Source: Phycomyces blakesleeanus NRRL 1555(-)
Taxonomy: Eukaryota > Mucoromycota > Mucoromycetes > Mucorales > Phycomycetaceae
Direction: 5' to 3'
NCBI RefSeq assembly: GCF_001638985.1
Contig: NW_017265137.1
Location: forward strand, 2,788,222-2,852,221
Length of the DNA: 64,000 nucleotides
The position numbers were made by a program, and so were the translations under genes. Shown one piece after another: positions 1-12,018 of the stretch (the stretch's first letter is position 1; every line of letters begins with the position of its first letter). Below the pieces are notes generated by a model. The model saw nothing but the letters and a program-made list of their open reading frames with translations. It was not told where the DNA came from and did no database searches.

Positions 1-635
1 GTAAGACATATTTTTGTTACAATGACAGAGGCTTGTGTTGACTTTATCTTAACAAGAACAGATAAGATACTAAGTGCAGCTGCAAGGATAAATGCACTGG
101 TCAACTATCTGTAAAAAAAGAAACAGGAGACAGATATCAGCATATTCTTAGAAGAGCAAAAGCTCATTTAACTGCAGTTTCACATATATACAAGGCAATG
201 CCAACTGTGGTGATTCAGACATTTGGTTGTTGGATTTATTACATCTAAGAATATATTCCTATTATTATAGTAAAACAGCTATCATTATAAGAACAAATGA
301 ATAATTTATTTATTTTACTTATAGTAAATCAATAAGACCAATAATTAATTACAGTAAGTATTGTAATTATGACAGCTCAGTAAGCACTGAGTTAATATGA
401 GGATACTGCAATTAGATTAAATTATAAACATAGCAGTACCAGCTCTCTAATATTTAAATGAACTCAGACTTAAAAAATTAAGATATGACTGACAAAGCAG
501 ATCATGTTTTAATATAAAAAGAACAACTTTTTATTCTTTAATAAAGACAACCTATATACAGTCTCAAAGTATTCTTATATACATCTCAATCTTTTTACTG
601 TTGATTTTATTTTATAAAACTTCACATTTTTTACT
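1..635. other. AT-rich stretch without recognised gene
   Basis: No coding region, RNA gene or clear repeat boundary was recognised. The stretch lies just upstream of the decayed gag of the old Ty3 element, so it may hold that element's 5' LTR or leader. I could not find a matching 3' LTR to prove it. Confidence 0.4.
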
Positions 636-1844
636 TTGAATTCTATAATATCTTCCCAGCACTCTGCTGCCAACTCTCTTCCTCATGAAGAACAAAGCCC
701 TCTTACCAAAGTTGGTATTCCCTCTTCTGTTCTGAGTGAACAGACACATCTCACAGAAATTGGTGACATTTCTCCTCTCTTTGGATCCACTGCTCTTTCC
801 ATTGATAGTGATATTGAAATGATATACACCAGTCTTGATTCCTTGCCACCTCTTTCAGTTGTTGGTTCTGTCCCTCCTACTCCTGTGCCTACTGTCCCAT
901 CAGCCATTAATAGCAACACTAGTAGTTCCATCACTTTGGAAATGTTGTTAGCTTCTGCAAAGAAAGACCTTAGCATAAAGAAGAACAACATTTATGTGGC
1001 TTATGCTAACTATGTGGCTCTTTCAGAGGTCAACCCCATGTCAGATGCGGCCAGACATGCTTCTTTCATTAAGAGAGAAGCTCAAGAATTGTTTGAGAAT
1101 GCCCAGAAGACCCTCAAGGTGCTTGAAAAAGCTAACGCCCCTCCTGCTATTCTTGAAGACAAGAAGAGCATGGTAATCCCTAGCAACTTACCTTTCTTGC
1201 AGCTCTGCACGGAAACCAGGATGAAGCAAAATCGTGGCGTGTTTGACTCTGTGTACGATTTTTGCTAAGAATTCACTATGGTCTTGGAGTCTCATTCCCT
1301 GTCCTTGGACTCATGCTGGGAGCGTCTGCTTCCCATATGCCTGAACAAGGAGGAAATATCCTGGTTTGAAGACAAACTAAAGGGAAAGGCATACAAGTAG
1401 AAGAAGGCAGAAGGGATTCTGCTGGATCACTATGATACTCCTTTCAGAAGATTTCTGAACATGGGTCACGTGTGGAAAATGATGCAGAAGAAATGTGAGT
1501 CAGTTCGTGCATTTGGAGCTAAATTTCAAACAGCTAGAAGACAAGCATCCTTGAAGGATGATATTCAGATAGTTCTTTGTTTCTGGTAGAACTTGCACCT
1601 GGAAGTCTGGGAAGGAAGCCTGATCTCATTGTCGGCCAACTATGGCACCAAACTGCCCTCCAAAGTGGAGGATATAATCTCATTAGTCAGTGTAGCTACT
1701 AGCAATTCCACGGCCCTACTCAACCAACCTGCGGAGTCTGGCACCCCTGCTAAATGGAAGTTATTTGCCAATGCCCATAGTATCTTCTCTTTGATAAGCC
1801 ACAAGGGAAAGAACAGAGCTATTGCCAGAGACAACGATCCTAAG
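636..1844 (+). pseudogene. gag N-terminal part of Ty3-1
   Basis: This is a Gag-like capsid region: a Ser/Pro/Thr-rich N-terminus, then a helical region alignable with residues about 60-260 of the intact Gag-Pol at 16762-21660. The shared pattern includes a FDSVYDF-like segment against FHSVDHFLRTF, then CWERLLPICL against WKRFLLLCL. There is no ATG at the apparent start. In-frame stops occur at about 1266, 1398 and 1588. The reading frame then meets a solo LTR and resumes after it with the zinc knuckle. It is non-functional. Confidence 0.7.
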
Positions 1845-2475
1845 TGTTGTGGGGAGAAAATAAAGCAAAATATAATATAGATGAAAGAATTCGTGAGAAC
1901 TTGTGTAGGTTGTTTATTTCAAAAGAAAAGTAAAGAATGATAAAATTCGATTGTCTTTCTACACGGAACTATCTACTGATATTTATATGTTTTTCTAATT
2001 TGTAATTCAGTGTGTGCTTAAGTAATCTTTATCACGATGAGTCATATTCCAGGAGTATTGTTCTTCTGGAAAGATCCGGAAAGACCAATTGATATGACAC
2101 TTCTCCAGTCAGATCAGTCCAAGAGTTTTGGTAAAGAAGAGCATTTATGCTATTGGTAATATTTTAGTATTCCGACCCAGATACTCGGGTAATGTTTCAT
2201 AATATTAGATAGTTGTAGTTGTAGTCTCTCAATTAAGTATTTGTATAATAAAAGAAATATGTAGATGAAATATAATGATGCCATATATATAATGTATATG
2301 TATTTGTATATCCCATGTCATGGTGATAATAAAAAATAATCAATTATGTGTATGATGATCTGTGTATTAGATAATATCATAAAGGGAGATCTGTTTGACT
2401 GGAATAGCTGAGGATATTATTTTATCCTTCAGTCTTACTCTCAGATTCAGCAGTAATCAATACTCATTCACAACA
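1845..2475 (-). mobile_element. Solo LTR, family 1 (diverged copy) inside Ty3-1 gag
   Basis: On the + strand it begins TGTTGTGG and ends CATTCACAACA. Its last ~90 bases closely match the end of the Ty3-2 LTRs (16059-16590), including GACTGGAATAGCTGAGG. A 5-bp TSD, CTAAG, flanks it at 1840-1844 and 2476-2480. At about 631 bp it is longer and more diverged than the 532-bp Ty3-2 LTRs, so it belongs to an older subfamily. No internal region remains, which implies LTR-LTR recombination. Confidence 0.85.
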
Positions 2476-3374
2476 CTAAGCACGCCAAGAAGTCTTGGAA
2501 TTTTAAGAAGGCAATCAAAGATAATGTTTGCTTTTCTTGCAAAGGTGCTTGGGAGAATGGTCACACCTGTCCTGAAAGGGATAATTACTTGACAAAGGTG
2601 TCAAGAATGGCTGTGCGCTCACCTGCTGATAGATCAGTAGCTTCCTCCCCTGCTTGTGGTGGTTTCACTCCTTCTTGTGATAGTCATTTCTCTGTTTGTG
2701 GCAATTCTTCCCCTGCTTGTGGTGGTTTCACTCCTTCTTGTGATAGTCATTTCTCTGTTTGTGGCAATTCTTCCCCTGCTGGTAGTTCCTCAACGTCGTG
2801 GTCAATGGACCAAGATAACACAAGTGCTTTGGCCAAGATGGCCTTGAATTGTAAGGACAATCATAAAGACATGGTCATTAAAAAAGATTTTAAGAACGTG
2901 AGCACTAATATTACCTTTCCCATTCTGGTAAATAATTCTATTAGAACCATCGCCTTGTTGGACTGTGGCGCCACATTCAGTTCTGTGGATAAGAATTTTT
3001 GTTTACAGAATAAAATATCTATTAATTATGTAAATCACATCAACAAAGCCTTAGTGAACAATTCCAATGTTCATAAGTATTTTATTCGTTTGGCTGATAG
3101 CAATACACATATTAAAAGAATTGGCACTTGTGTGTTCAGTGTAACTTGTAATAGTAAGACTATTCAGAGAGAATTTGAAGTGATAAACTTAACTAATAGT
3201 TATGAGTATGATTTCAGTATTGGCACTGATTATATGTCCACTCTGGGTATTGATATTTATGGTTTACCTCTATCATATGATGATGCTGATTCAAGTGAAG
3301 AACGTAGAGAAGCTGATAGATGCTTCAATAACAAAAGTGATCTTCTTAAATCCCTAGAGAGAGAGAATGAATAA
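2476..3374 (+). pseudogene. gag zinc knuckle and protease part of Ty3-1
   Basis: Right after the solo LTR the frame gives a zinc knuckle, CFSCKGAWENGHTC, spaced C-X2-C-X7-H-X-C. The intact Ty3-2 has the same unusual spacing. A linker with a 63-bp tandem duplication follows. Then comes a retropepsin-like segment with LLDCGAT where Ty3-2 has MIDTGSA, so the usual Ser/Thr of D-S/T-G is Cys here. The segment ends in an in-frame TAA at 3372-3374, and the pol frame continues unchanged beyond it. Confidence 0.75.
2643..2768 (+). repeat. 63-bp in-frame tandem duplication in Ty3-1
   Basis: Two adjacent 63-bp units each encode the same 21 residues, starting SSPACGGFTPSC. I see one base difference between them. 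The unit length keeps the reading frame. Confidence 0.85.
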
Positions 3375-5087
3375 AAAGAAAATAATCCAGCTGTAGGTTC
3401 AGAACAGTTTAAAGACACGATAGATTATATCAGACCATTCATTAAGGACAATCAAGATATTCCAAAGGGTTTTTTTTGTACTATACCTGAAAGTGTTGTG
3501 TGTTTGGACACACCAGAAAATGCTACAGCCTTCCAAAGCCCATATCCTATTCCATATAAGATGCAAAGTGTGGTGGATGAACAGGTAAAAGAATGGCTGG
3601 ACAATGGTATAATTGAAAGAGCATCTGCAAACACACAATGGAATACGCCTTTGACTGTTGTCAAGAAGACGAACAGTAAAGGAGAAATTACTGGATATCG
3701 CGTTTGTCATGATCCCAGATTAATTAATTGTCTGTTGAAGTCAATTGATGGTATGCCTTTGCCATTGATTGGTGAATTGTTTGAAGATTTAAAGAGTGTG
3801 AATATTTATTCCACTCTGGATTTGAAATCTGCATTTAATTCTTTGCATCTGAACCCAAATGACACACACAAACTTAGTTTCACATGGCGTGGTGTACAGT
3901 ACAAACCTATTGGTACAGTGTTTTGTATTAAGCATGTCAGTTCACAATTTCAAAGAACTATGAGTATAGCTTTGGAAGGACTATCTTTTGTACGGTTTTT
4001 TGTGGATGACATTGTTTGCGCAAGCAAAACGTTCGAGGAACACAAGGAACACTTGAAGCAAGTAATTGAGAGATTAACAAGGGTCAATTTGAAGTTGAAT
4101 CCAAAAAAATGTCATTTCTTTCAGAAAGAAATTTATTTGCTTGGTTTTCATATTTCACCTGAAGGAATTACAATGGACTGCAGAAAATTTGTTAATGTTC
4201 TTGAATTTTCTCAACCAAAGATGGGTAAAGATATCTAAAGTTATTGTAGGTTGATCAACTATTTTAGAACGTTGATTTCGAATGTATCTTCCATTATGTC
4301 GCCATTAGATTCATTGAGAAATGAAAAGTCGATTACTCATTTATAGACAAATAAGCATCAAACTGCATTTAATAACTTGAAAAAAGCACTTTTGAGTGAT
4401 CTGGTGTTGTCATACCCAGATATGAACTCTCCTTTTAGTATCAGCTGTGATGCATCTCTTACTAGTATTGGTGCAGTGTTGTATCAAGTCAAGGATGACA
4501 AGAAAAAATATATTTTTTTTGTGACTAAGAGCTTATCCCAAAGTAAAAAAAAATATTCTGCGACCAAAAGAGAATTACTAGCATTAGTATTTGCACTCAA
4601 GCGTTTTCACAAGTATGTCTATGGTTCTCACTTTACCTTGTATACGGATCACAAGGCATTGACATATCTTCACACCCAACGTGTTGCAAATCTGATGATG
4701 ATCGCATGGATGGATACGATTTTACAGTATGACTTTAAGATTGTTCATTTGCCTGGTGTTTCAAATGTGCTTCCTGATGCGTTGTCACGTTTGTCTGAAG
4801 AGACTGAAACATTATCAAATGAACTGGGTGGGGATAGTGTGGTTAAATCCATCATGAGAAATAGTGCTGTCACTATGGAACCGTTACCAGACATCTTGAG
4901 TGGTGAGTACTTTACTCCTCCCACAGAAAATGAAAGGAATAAGTTATTAGTTGAAGAACATTTGAAAGGTCCTTTTGGTGTAGAAGCTATACTACATGCC
5001 TTAAAGAGAAAAGGTATTTATTGGACCAACTTGAAGAGTCAAGCAAGTGATCTTATACAATCGTGTATACAGTGTCAACGTTACAAT
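3375..5087 (+). pseudogene. Reverse transcriptase, RNase H and integrase N-terminus of Ty3-1
   Basis: The RT fingers/palm are clear: PYPIPYKM, TLDLKSAFN with a catalytic Asp, then FFVDDIV as the YVDD-box equivalent at about 4000. RNase H follows, with ISCDASL, TKRELLAL and TDHKALTYL at about 4440-4670. The integrase HHCC zinc domain begins at about 4950 and is cut after CIQCQRYN by the CMC transposon. In-frame stops are TAA at 4236-4238, where Ty3-2 has Gln, and TAG at 4344-4346, where Ty3-2 has Trp. All of it stays in one frame, so decay is by point mutation. Confidence 0.9.
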
Positions 5088-5140
5088 CACTGCAAAAAAA
5101 TGCCTGATTCCCATATGTGATGGGATGTAAAATTCGGTGG
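5088..5140 (+). repeat. Left terminal inverted repeat of CMC-1
   Basis: It begins CACTGCAAAAAAATGCCTGA and shares about 53 positions, with several mismatches, with the reverse complement of 11490-11542. Confidence 0.85.
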
Positions 5141-5345
5141 ACAGAAAACCCAAATTTGTAGTGCAGGATTTTTTTGTAGAATAAGCATTGCAATTTTTTT
5201 AAAACGATTCTATTGGTCATAGAGCACCGAGTAGCATAAAAAAATACAATAATAAACTTAAATTGAATGAAATAAACTGTACCTGAATATATATTTATCT
5301 TCTTTACTGTTTAAAAAATAATATTATTTTAATAATTATTAAGCA

Positions 5346-8300
5346 ATGGCACCAACCCGTAAATCAAACAAAACAAAAGAATGCAAATGTTCTGTTTGCA
5401 AGACAAGATTTGGAGGATCAGATACAGTGTCTGTACAGACATTTAATTTTCATAAAAGAAGAGACGATGCTGGAATGAACATCTTTCGTAATAGATGTAG
5501 GGAATTTTCTTTTATGTTTTAATTATATCTATATTTATATTTTTGATTTAATAACATATGTAATGTAGTGATTATTAAGAGATCAGTCAAAACTACTGTA
5601 AGCTATGTTCCTGAAGTTATCAACAATGATGAACAGAACTCGGTGGCCATAGACAATGATTATGATATGGATTATGACTTTGATGGTAAAAATATATATT
5701 TTTATTTTTATTTTTATTTGCTCTAACTTCTTTTATGGTTCCGGTAGAAATGGACACCAGTATAGAAGTAGACATGGAGACACAAGAGCCTATTCGAGTC
5801 TTACCTCTCTCAGAATCCGATGCTGTCTTTGGTTATGAGAATGAAGAGTTTAACTCTGATCTTGATTCTGACAGTTGCGAAGACGATTCCAGTAAGAATG
5901 ACATGCTTGATAGTGAAGGTTTGCACACTTTCATAATGGATATTGGGTTCTGCTGTATAAAATAATAGAAATTATTTTTTTTAAAAAAGACAACTTTCCT
6001 GAATTCAACTCAGAATTGAGTTTCATCCATCATTTTATCGTACAGGTCCTTGCACTCTTTGTATCCTTGTACGTTGTTGATGAAGGCGCCATTCTTCTCA
6101 TTGCCATCACAAATAAAATACTCGAGCTTTTCAGAGATCCATTCCGTCTCCCAGTTAGCATCCCTGGTCTCAAAAGCATGGCAGGATTCAATACCTTTAC
6201 AGACGGTATAAAGAAATATGTTTCTTGTAGCAAATGTCACTGCATATATGAGAACAATGAATCAACACCCCACTTCTGTATCTTTAATAAATTTGGGAAT
6301 AACTCAATGTGCAGTAATAGTTTGTTCAAGTTGGGAAATCAGTCGTCCATTCCAAAAAGAACATATGTGTATCACTCTGTTCAGAATTCGATCAAAGCTC
6401 TCTTTTCTCGGCCTGATTTTAAAACCCAAATCGACTCGTGGAACCATAGCCCGAAGGCTGAGAATACCATGTTTGATGTGTATAATGGCTTGATGTGGAA
6501 GGATTTGAAAGACACCAATGGAATTCTCTTTGTTCATGGCAACCACTCACTGATGTTGACCTTAAACATTGACTGGTTCCAGCCATTCGACGGTGGGACA
6601 TATTCATGTAGTGCAATTTACCTGACTGTAAACAATCTTCCTCAAAGTGTAAGATTCAAGAAAGAAAATGTCATTCTCGTTGGGTTAATGCCAGGTCCGA
6701 AAGAAGCAAAAACATCCGAGATAAATTTGTACCTCAGACCTCTGGTTGATGAATTAGAAAAGTTGTACAAGGGAGTCAGAGTCCAGACATATCAATGCCC
6801 AAATGGTATCACCATCTGTGCTGCTCTGTTTATGGTTGCCTGCGACATCCCTGCTGCCCAAAAAGTGTGTGGATTCACGTCCCATATCAGTACAAACACA
6901 TGCCACAAATGTAATCGCCAATTCTCCCAATTAGCTGGAACGAGCTCTGTCGATTATTCTGGATTTGATTTCTCAAAGTGGCTCCTTCGCACTAAGAATG
7001 ATAATTGTAAGGATGCTGAGGTCTGGAGGAATGCAACCACTGAAGCTGAGAGACATCGTCTTGAAGTTGAAAATGGTGTTTGCTGGTCCGAACTGCATCA
7101 TCTCCAGTACTTTGACGTTGTCCACTGCATGATCATTGATCCAATGCACAATCTCTTCTTAGGCACAGCCAAGAGGATGATGGAGAAATGAGTTGCAGAT
7201 GGTCTAATTGACAATAAAAAACTCGTTGCCATGCAGAAAATCGTTGAAAACATGACATTGCTGCCTGATTACACCATGCTAAGATCAAAGATTTCAAAGG
7301 GATTTCCCTTTATAAATGCAGACGAGTGGAAATCGTGGTGTCTGGTATACTCTCCAGTGGTTCTACAAGGCGTACTACCAAAGCAAAAGTTTGAGAATTG
7401 GATGTTTTTTGTGAATGCCTGCCGTTTCCTTACCAAGCCAAATGTTTCCAAAGATGATATACAGTCAGCACACATAGCACTTGAGAAGTTTGGTAAAGAT
7501 TGTGAAAGGCTGTATAGCAAGGATCTGTTATCTCCAAACATGCATCTCCATCTTCATCTTCGCAACACAATCAAGGACTTAGGGCCTGTTTATGGGTACT
7601 GGCTCTTTAGTTTCGAGCGATACAACAGTGTTCTAAAGAATATCAATACCAACAGAAGGAGCGGCTTTGAAATGACATACATGAAAACATTCATTGAAGA
7701 TACCCGTAAAGGCGATTTTGTTTGCAATTTCTTGAAGACATCTGGTCCATTCAATTTCTCCGGCATCTTTGATAAATTGGTAACTGGTTATAGTCCTGCT
7801 GATTCTACAACTAGCACCGCCTTGTACAATTGGTTCTCTCTACCAGACTTTCTTGATGCTGCTGAAAATCCGAACTTGTCAATTCGTGGTAACAAGCCTT
7901 TGCTACCATCAGCGCTGCCCTTGCAAAAAAAAGCATATGAGATGATGCCAAGACAGGAGTATGATTGTTTGGTAGGATATTACCAAGCTGTTTACAATGA
8001 TCCCACCATCTCCAGTTGCAAAGATGTGATTCAAGATACAGCTTTCGTCAATGACTGGATCGAAATGCTCAAATCCGTCAACCTCCTTGGCCAGACATTC
8101 AAGGGAAGTAGAGGTACAAATGGAAGAGGATCATATATACAAGCAATGTTCATAGAAGGTCGAAACGGAGCAAAGTATGCGTATGTCGGAGAGATTCAGT
8201 ACCTATTTGTTCATTCATTTAGTCCACTTGTTTCTACTCCACATCACAGAACACCCCAAAGTAGCCAACATACATTTGCTTATGTAAAATGGTACAAGGC

Positions 8301-8487
8301 TTCCAAGGAGACAAGTAGAAAAATTGCAGGCGTAGAAATATGGGATGTTGCGTTTTCTTTGCCTGACTTTCAAAGCATCTTGCCAGTGCACCAAATTCTC
8401 CTTCCTGTTGCAATTGTTGACCATACAACATTACAAAATATCAGCAAAAAACTTATTGTTTCTTTGTCTAGAAAACTTTACTTTTAA
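5346..8487 (+). pseudogene. CMC-1 transposase (Tnp2-like/Plavaka), one premature stop
   Basis: This is a DDE transposase, nuclear when active. Exon 1 (ATG 5346) carries a Cys motif, ECKCSVC, with a downstream His. Short acidic exons follow at about 5580-5684 and 5748-5922, with GT-AG introns. The main exon starts near 5990. Its catalytic core has LNIDWFQPFDG, ILVGLMPGPKEA, a C-X2-C pair (CHKCNRQF), then IIDPMHNLFLGTAKR, all typical of Tnp2-like CMC transposases. A single TGA at 7189-7191 lies where the paralogue at 59.2 kb has Trp. Downstream the frame is open for 430 more codons to 8487. Apart from that stop the gene looks complete, at roughly 800 residues in the core. Confidence 0.85.
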
Positions 8488-8586
8488 AATATATAATTAT
8501 CCCTTCTTTTCTTTCTAATAATATTATTCAATTTTTTTAATATGCCAGTGAAAAAAAAGAGAGCAAATTGTTTGTTTTTATTGGTT

Positions 8587-9858
8587 TTAAATTGCCCAGA
8601 CAGGAAGGATCGCAGTCAGGTGACTGGGGACAGGAGTGACCTCAATGGTTTTTAGGTATCTGGGCATTCTTTGCTTTGATTGTGGTGTTGCAATCTTCTT
8701 GTCATTCTCTGCTGCCAAGAAATCAATGAACTGAATAAGCCTATTCAGCTATGTATAATTAGTTAGTTTATTTCTGTACAGTCATCTTTTTATAGAAATA
8801 TATTATAGTGTACACCTTTAAAAAAAATTACCTCAGCACTTCTCCAACTAGGACGAGCAACCTGCAAAACCCGCACACGGATTATAGGAGTGACGTTCTC
8901 ATCTTCTGATTCACTATCAGATATCACACTCTTCTTGAGAAGATGCAAGTATGCCATCTCATCAGGGTTATCTGGCTTGTATCCCATCTCAGTGTCAATT
9001 GCTAGCCAATTGTTAATGTAGGTATCAACACGATGCAAGTGAATCTAGATATATTTTAAAATGATTAGAACAGAATGCAAAATATTTAATTTCTTCTTTT
9101 TTGTTTGTAATTTTACCTCAATGCAATGGTTGTTGATACAATTATTGCGCCTTTTGGAAGACATTTGCTCGGGGTTGCGTTGACAGCACAAAAACATGTC
9201 TTGTAATTGTTTTTTATTTTCTGCACTATCATATCCTCCCAGAACCCAGCTGTGCGAGGCTGGGCAATGATATACTGTCGGAGGTAATTAATCACCTCAA
9301 CATTGTCAGGATGATCGATCCTCTCAGCTGTGTTCCATTGCCTGCGGCTTTCGTTTTCAGCAACAAGCTCAGGATCATTCGAACGGAAGTTTCTCACCCA
9401 CATTCTCCCATTGATGAGATTCTATATGATTATTATTATTATTATTTAGGTAGTGTGTTAAAGCATGAAGTCAGAAAAAATCATACCAGAACAATTGCAC
9501 ATATTTCGCCTTTGGTGTGTCTATTTGTAGACACATTGGTAGCAGTTACTCCCTGAGTTACAGAAGATGCAACAAGAGCTTGCTGGGCAATGGCTTGGTT
9601 GTGAGCATCAACCAGAAAACGAATTCCAGTGTTGGCTTCGACAGTACGATCGTACATCATGTTGATGGCTGCCATAACCTGCGTTAGGGACTTGACAGTC
9701 ATTCCAGGAGCCTCTGTCCCACTTGGACCAGCTGCAAGTGGCAATACTCTTGGAGCAATCTCACATTGCTCAATCCGGCTGGCAGCAACATGGCTAAGTG
9801 TTCCTCGGGCATTCTGTTTGCCTTTGCGTCCTGATTTTCTAGTGGCATTGGAAGGCAT
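8587..9858 (-). CDS. CMC-1 second gene: accessory protein, multi-exon, convergent to transposase
   Basis: Likely exons are 9858-9487, then about 9435-9116, about 9050-8835 and about 8749-8587 (stop TAA at 8587-8589), with GT donors and AG acceptors visible at most junctions. The phase of the second junction does not fit simply, so that intron or a decay mutation is uncertain. The product has a basic Ser/Gly/Lys N-terminus (MPSNATRKSGRKGKQ), a middle segment with VINYLRQYI and a Cys pair, an acidic stretch (SDSESEDENV) and a conserved ARPSWRSAE block. CMC-2 has the same arrangement and the block RPSRRSEE. Function is unknown. By position it resembles the second (TnpA-like) gene of plant CACTA elements; that is an analogy, not homology I can show. 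Confidence 0.6.
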
Positions 9859-9898
9859 GCTACAGATATTTACATATTTTTTAAAAAATAAATAAATA

Positions 9899-11488
9899 TA
9901 AATAAATAAAGCATATATAGAAGAATATTATGAAATATTATTTTAATTATATAAACATACATGGTAAAGCACAGTAATAGTATGTGAGGTTTCTAATACA
10001 ATGTGAGGGAGGATATAATAATCTGGCAAATAGAAGTAGTATTTATATGTCCCAATACTTTTTGGGTGTACAGCAACAAAAGAAAAAATTATAGGAACAC
10101 ATGTGTTAAATTATAATAGACCCTAATAAATTCTGAGAATAGAATGAGCTTATTCACTACTCTTACAATTTGTTTTTTTATTTTTCTTTTTTTTTATTTT
10201 CTTTTTTTTGTTCTCTCTCTTTCTCTTATACTGTTTACTTTTGCTTCTTTTTCTACACTATGGTAAATACTTAATATTTTCTTTTTACTTTATTTTATAT
10301 GATTATTAACACTAAAAAACTTCTATCGTCTTTATTATGTAGGGCTTCCTGCACGAGTTAACATAACACACTGGCTTACAAAGGTGAATAAGAAAGCAAA
10401 CAACTTTTATTGCGCGATGCTAATCATCAGCTTATTAATCTTTAGATGCAAAACGATGATGATGACAACCATCAAAAGCTAATGATAGAAATAAACATGG
10501 TAAGCTTTAATAGAATATCTTCTAATCACTTATATTAACGTTATACTTTCTTCATTATCATTTTGAATTTATTAGATTTTTTCTATCTCTCTTTTGCACG
10601 CACGCATTAAAAGGATGCCAAAGAATCACTTTTTCTGGTAAGCAAGACTTTATAATTATTATTCTCTCATACTAATCATATTTTTTCCCTTTCTATTAGG
10701 AATACTTGGAGTACACCAACAATTATATAAATGCTATCCGTAGCAATATGATCCTCTATTTCCAAAGAATAAATCTGGTCTGTACACACATGTTTTGAAA
10801 ATGACAAAATCGATTTTGGTCATCCCAAGATTCTGCCCCTTCCCTTAATATTCAAAGAGGTATTGCAGTATTCCCATTTATTTATCCCGAAAGGTAAGAG
10901 ATATTATTAATGATCAAAGTAGAATCGCAGTACCCAAAATCAAGAACCCAAAACCAAGAATACAAAACAAAGACCCAATGTCAAATGTCTGGATCAAATG
11001 CCCAGACCAAATGCCAACTATCCAAGGCCGATTATTAGAGAACCTATTTTGAGATTTTTTTAATAAAATAAAATAAAAACCCTTTTGTAAACTATTTCCC
11101 GTGAACTATTTTTAAATAAAAGTACAAGAAGTATATTTTTTGATCAATCAAATAATGAAATTCAAATTGTAAATGGAGTACCCGTCCAATAAGATTGATA
11201 CTTGCCAGAAGATAGTTGAGCTATCATCAGAAGATTGTTAAAATATACACCTTCTTGAATGAGTCCGAAACAAGAATAAATAGGCAATACACAAAATAAA
11301 TGTAACATTTTACTAGAAAAAAAAACTCAGAATTTAATTAAGGTTTCGGATATAATAAGATATAACAGAACTCTATGACTGTGCACAGATCCATTCTATC
11401 CATAGAATCTAGGTGTTTAATATTTAGTAGCTAGTTTTCCTATCATTCTGAGAATTGTTGTATAATATTTGGAATGTATTTCAAAAAT
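9899..11488. other. Non-coding 3' arm of CMC-1
   Basis: AT-rich with pyrimidine tracts around 10160-10250. No coding region or RNA gene was recognised. It lies between the accessory gene and the right terminal repeat, so it is probably subterminal transposon DNA. Confidence 0.5.
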
Positions 11489-11489
11489 C

Positions 11490-11542
11490 ACACAGAATTT
11501 TACATCCTATCACATATGGGAATTGAGCATTTTTTTGCAGTG
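11490..11542 (-). repeat. Right terminal inverted repeat of CMC-1
   Basis: The reverse complement starts CACTGCAAAAAAATGCTCAA and matches the left end. It is followed by the AAT target duplication and then Ty3-1 integrase sequence. Confidence 0.85.
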
Positions 11543-11545
11543 AAT

Positions 11546-12018
11546 ATCACAAGAAAAGGATATAACCCTTTAAGACCAGTGACTGCAATACTTCCTGGTG
11601 ACAGTTGGGGAGTAGACCTGGCTGGGCCATTTACAATGTCGACTAGAGGAAATGAGTACTTGTTGGTGATGATAGACATCACAAGCAAATTTTACGTATT
11701 GCATGCCATACCTGATAAAAGGGCATTTACGATTGCATTACAAGTACTGGATGTCATTAGTACATGGGGTCCGATGAGAAAGTTGCAGAGTGATTGTGGA
11801 TGGGAGTTTGTGAACTCGCTGATGACATGTATAAAAGAGAATGTTAGTTTTGAACATGCGTTGATTTCGCAGTACCATCCTAGAGCTAATGGTGCGAGTG
11901 AAAGAGCTTTCCAGTCGGAAGTGAACACCATTAAAAAACAAATAGTTGGTAATGTTGCTGATTGGGATCAGAAGGTATCATCCACACAATTGTTTTTGAA
12001 TAGTAAATATAATGCTAG
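11546..12018 (+). pseudogene. Integrase core of Ty3-1
   Basis: The rve-type core resumes directly after CMC-1. WGVDLAGPF holds the first Asp, LQSDCGWEF the second and GASERAFQ the catalytic Glu, corresponding to D1232, D1291 and E1327 of the intact Ty3-2 protein. No stop interrupts this piece until the solo LTR begins at 12019. Confidence 0.9.

Larger units (their letters stand above)
5088..11542 (+). mobile_element. CMC-1: Plavaka/CACTA-type DNA transposon inserted in Ty3-1 integrase
   Basis: The ends are imperfect inverted repeats of about 53 bp starting CACTGCAAAAAAATG. The 3-bp target duplication is AAT at 5085-5087 and 11543-11545. Removing the element and one AAT puts the two integrase halves back in frame, which fixes both ends. 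Inside are a Tnp2-like transposase on + and a convergent multi-exon gene on -. Length is 6455 bp. TIRs starting CACTG and a 3-bp TSD fit the CMC (CACTA/Mirage/Chapaev) superfamily. Confidence 0.9.

Noticed and set aside
7189..7191. TGA in CMC-1 transposase as selenocysteine or readthrough codon
   Set aside because: A paralogue has Trp here and there is no sign of a recoding element. A single G-to-A mutation explains it.
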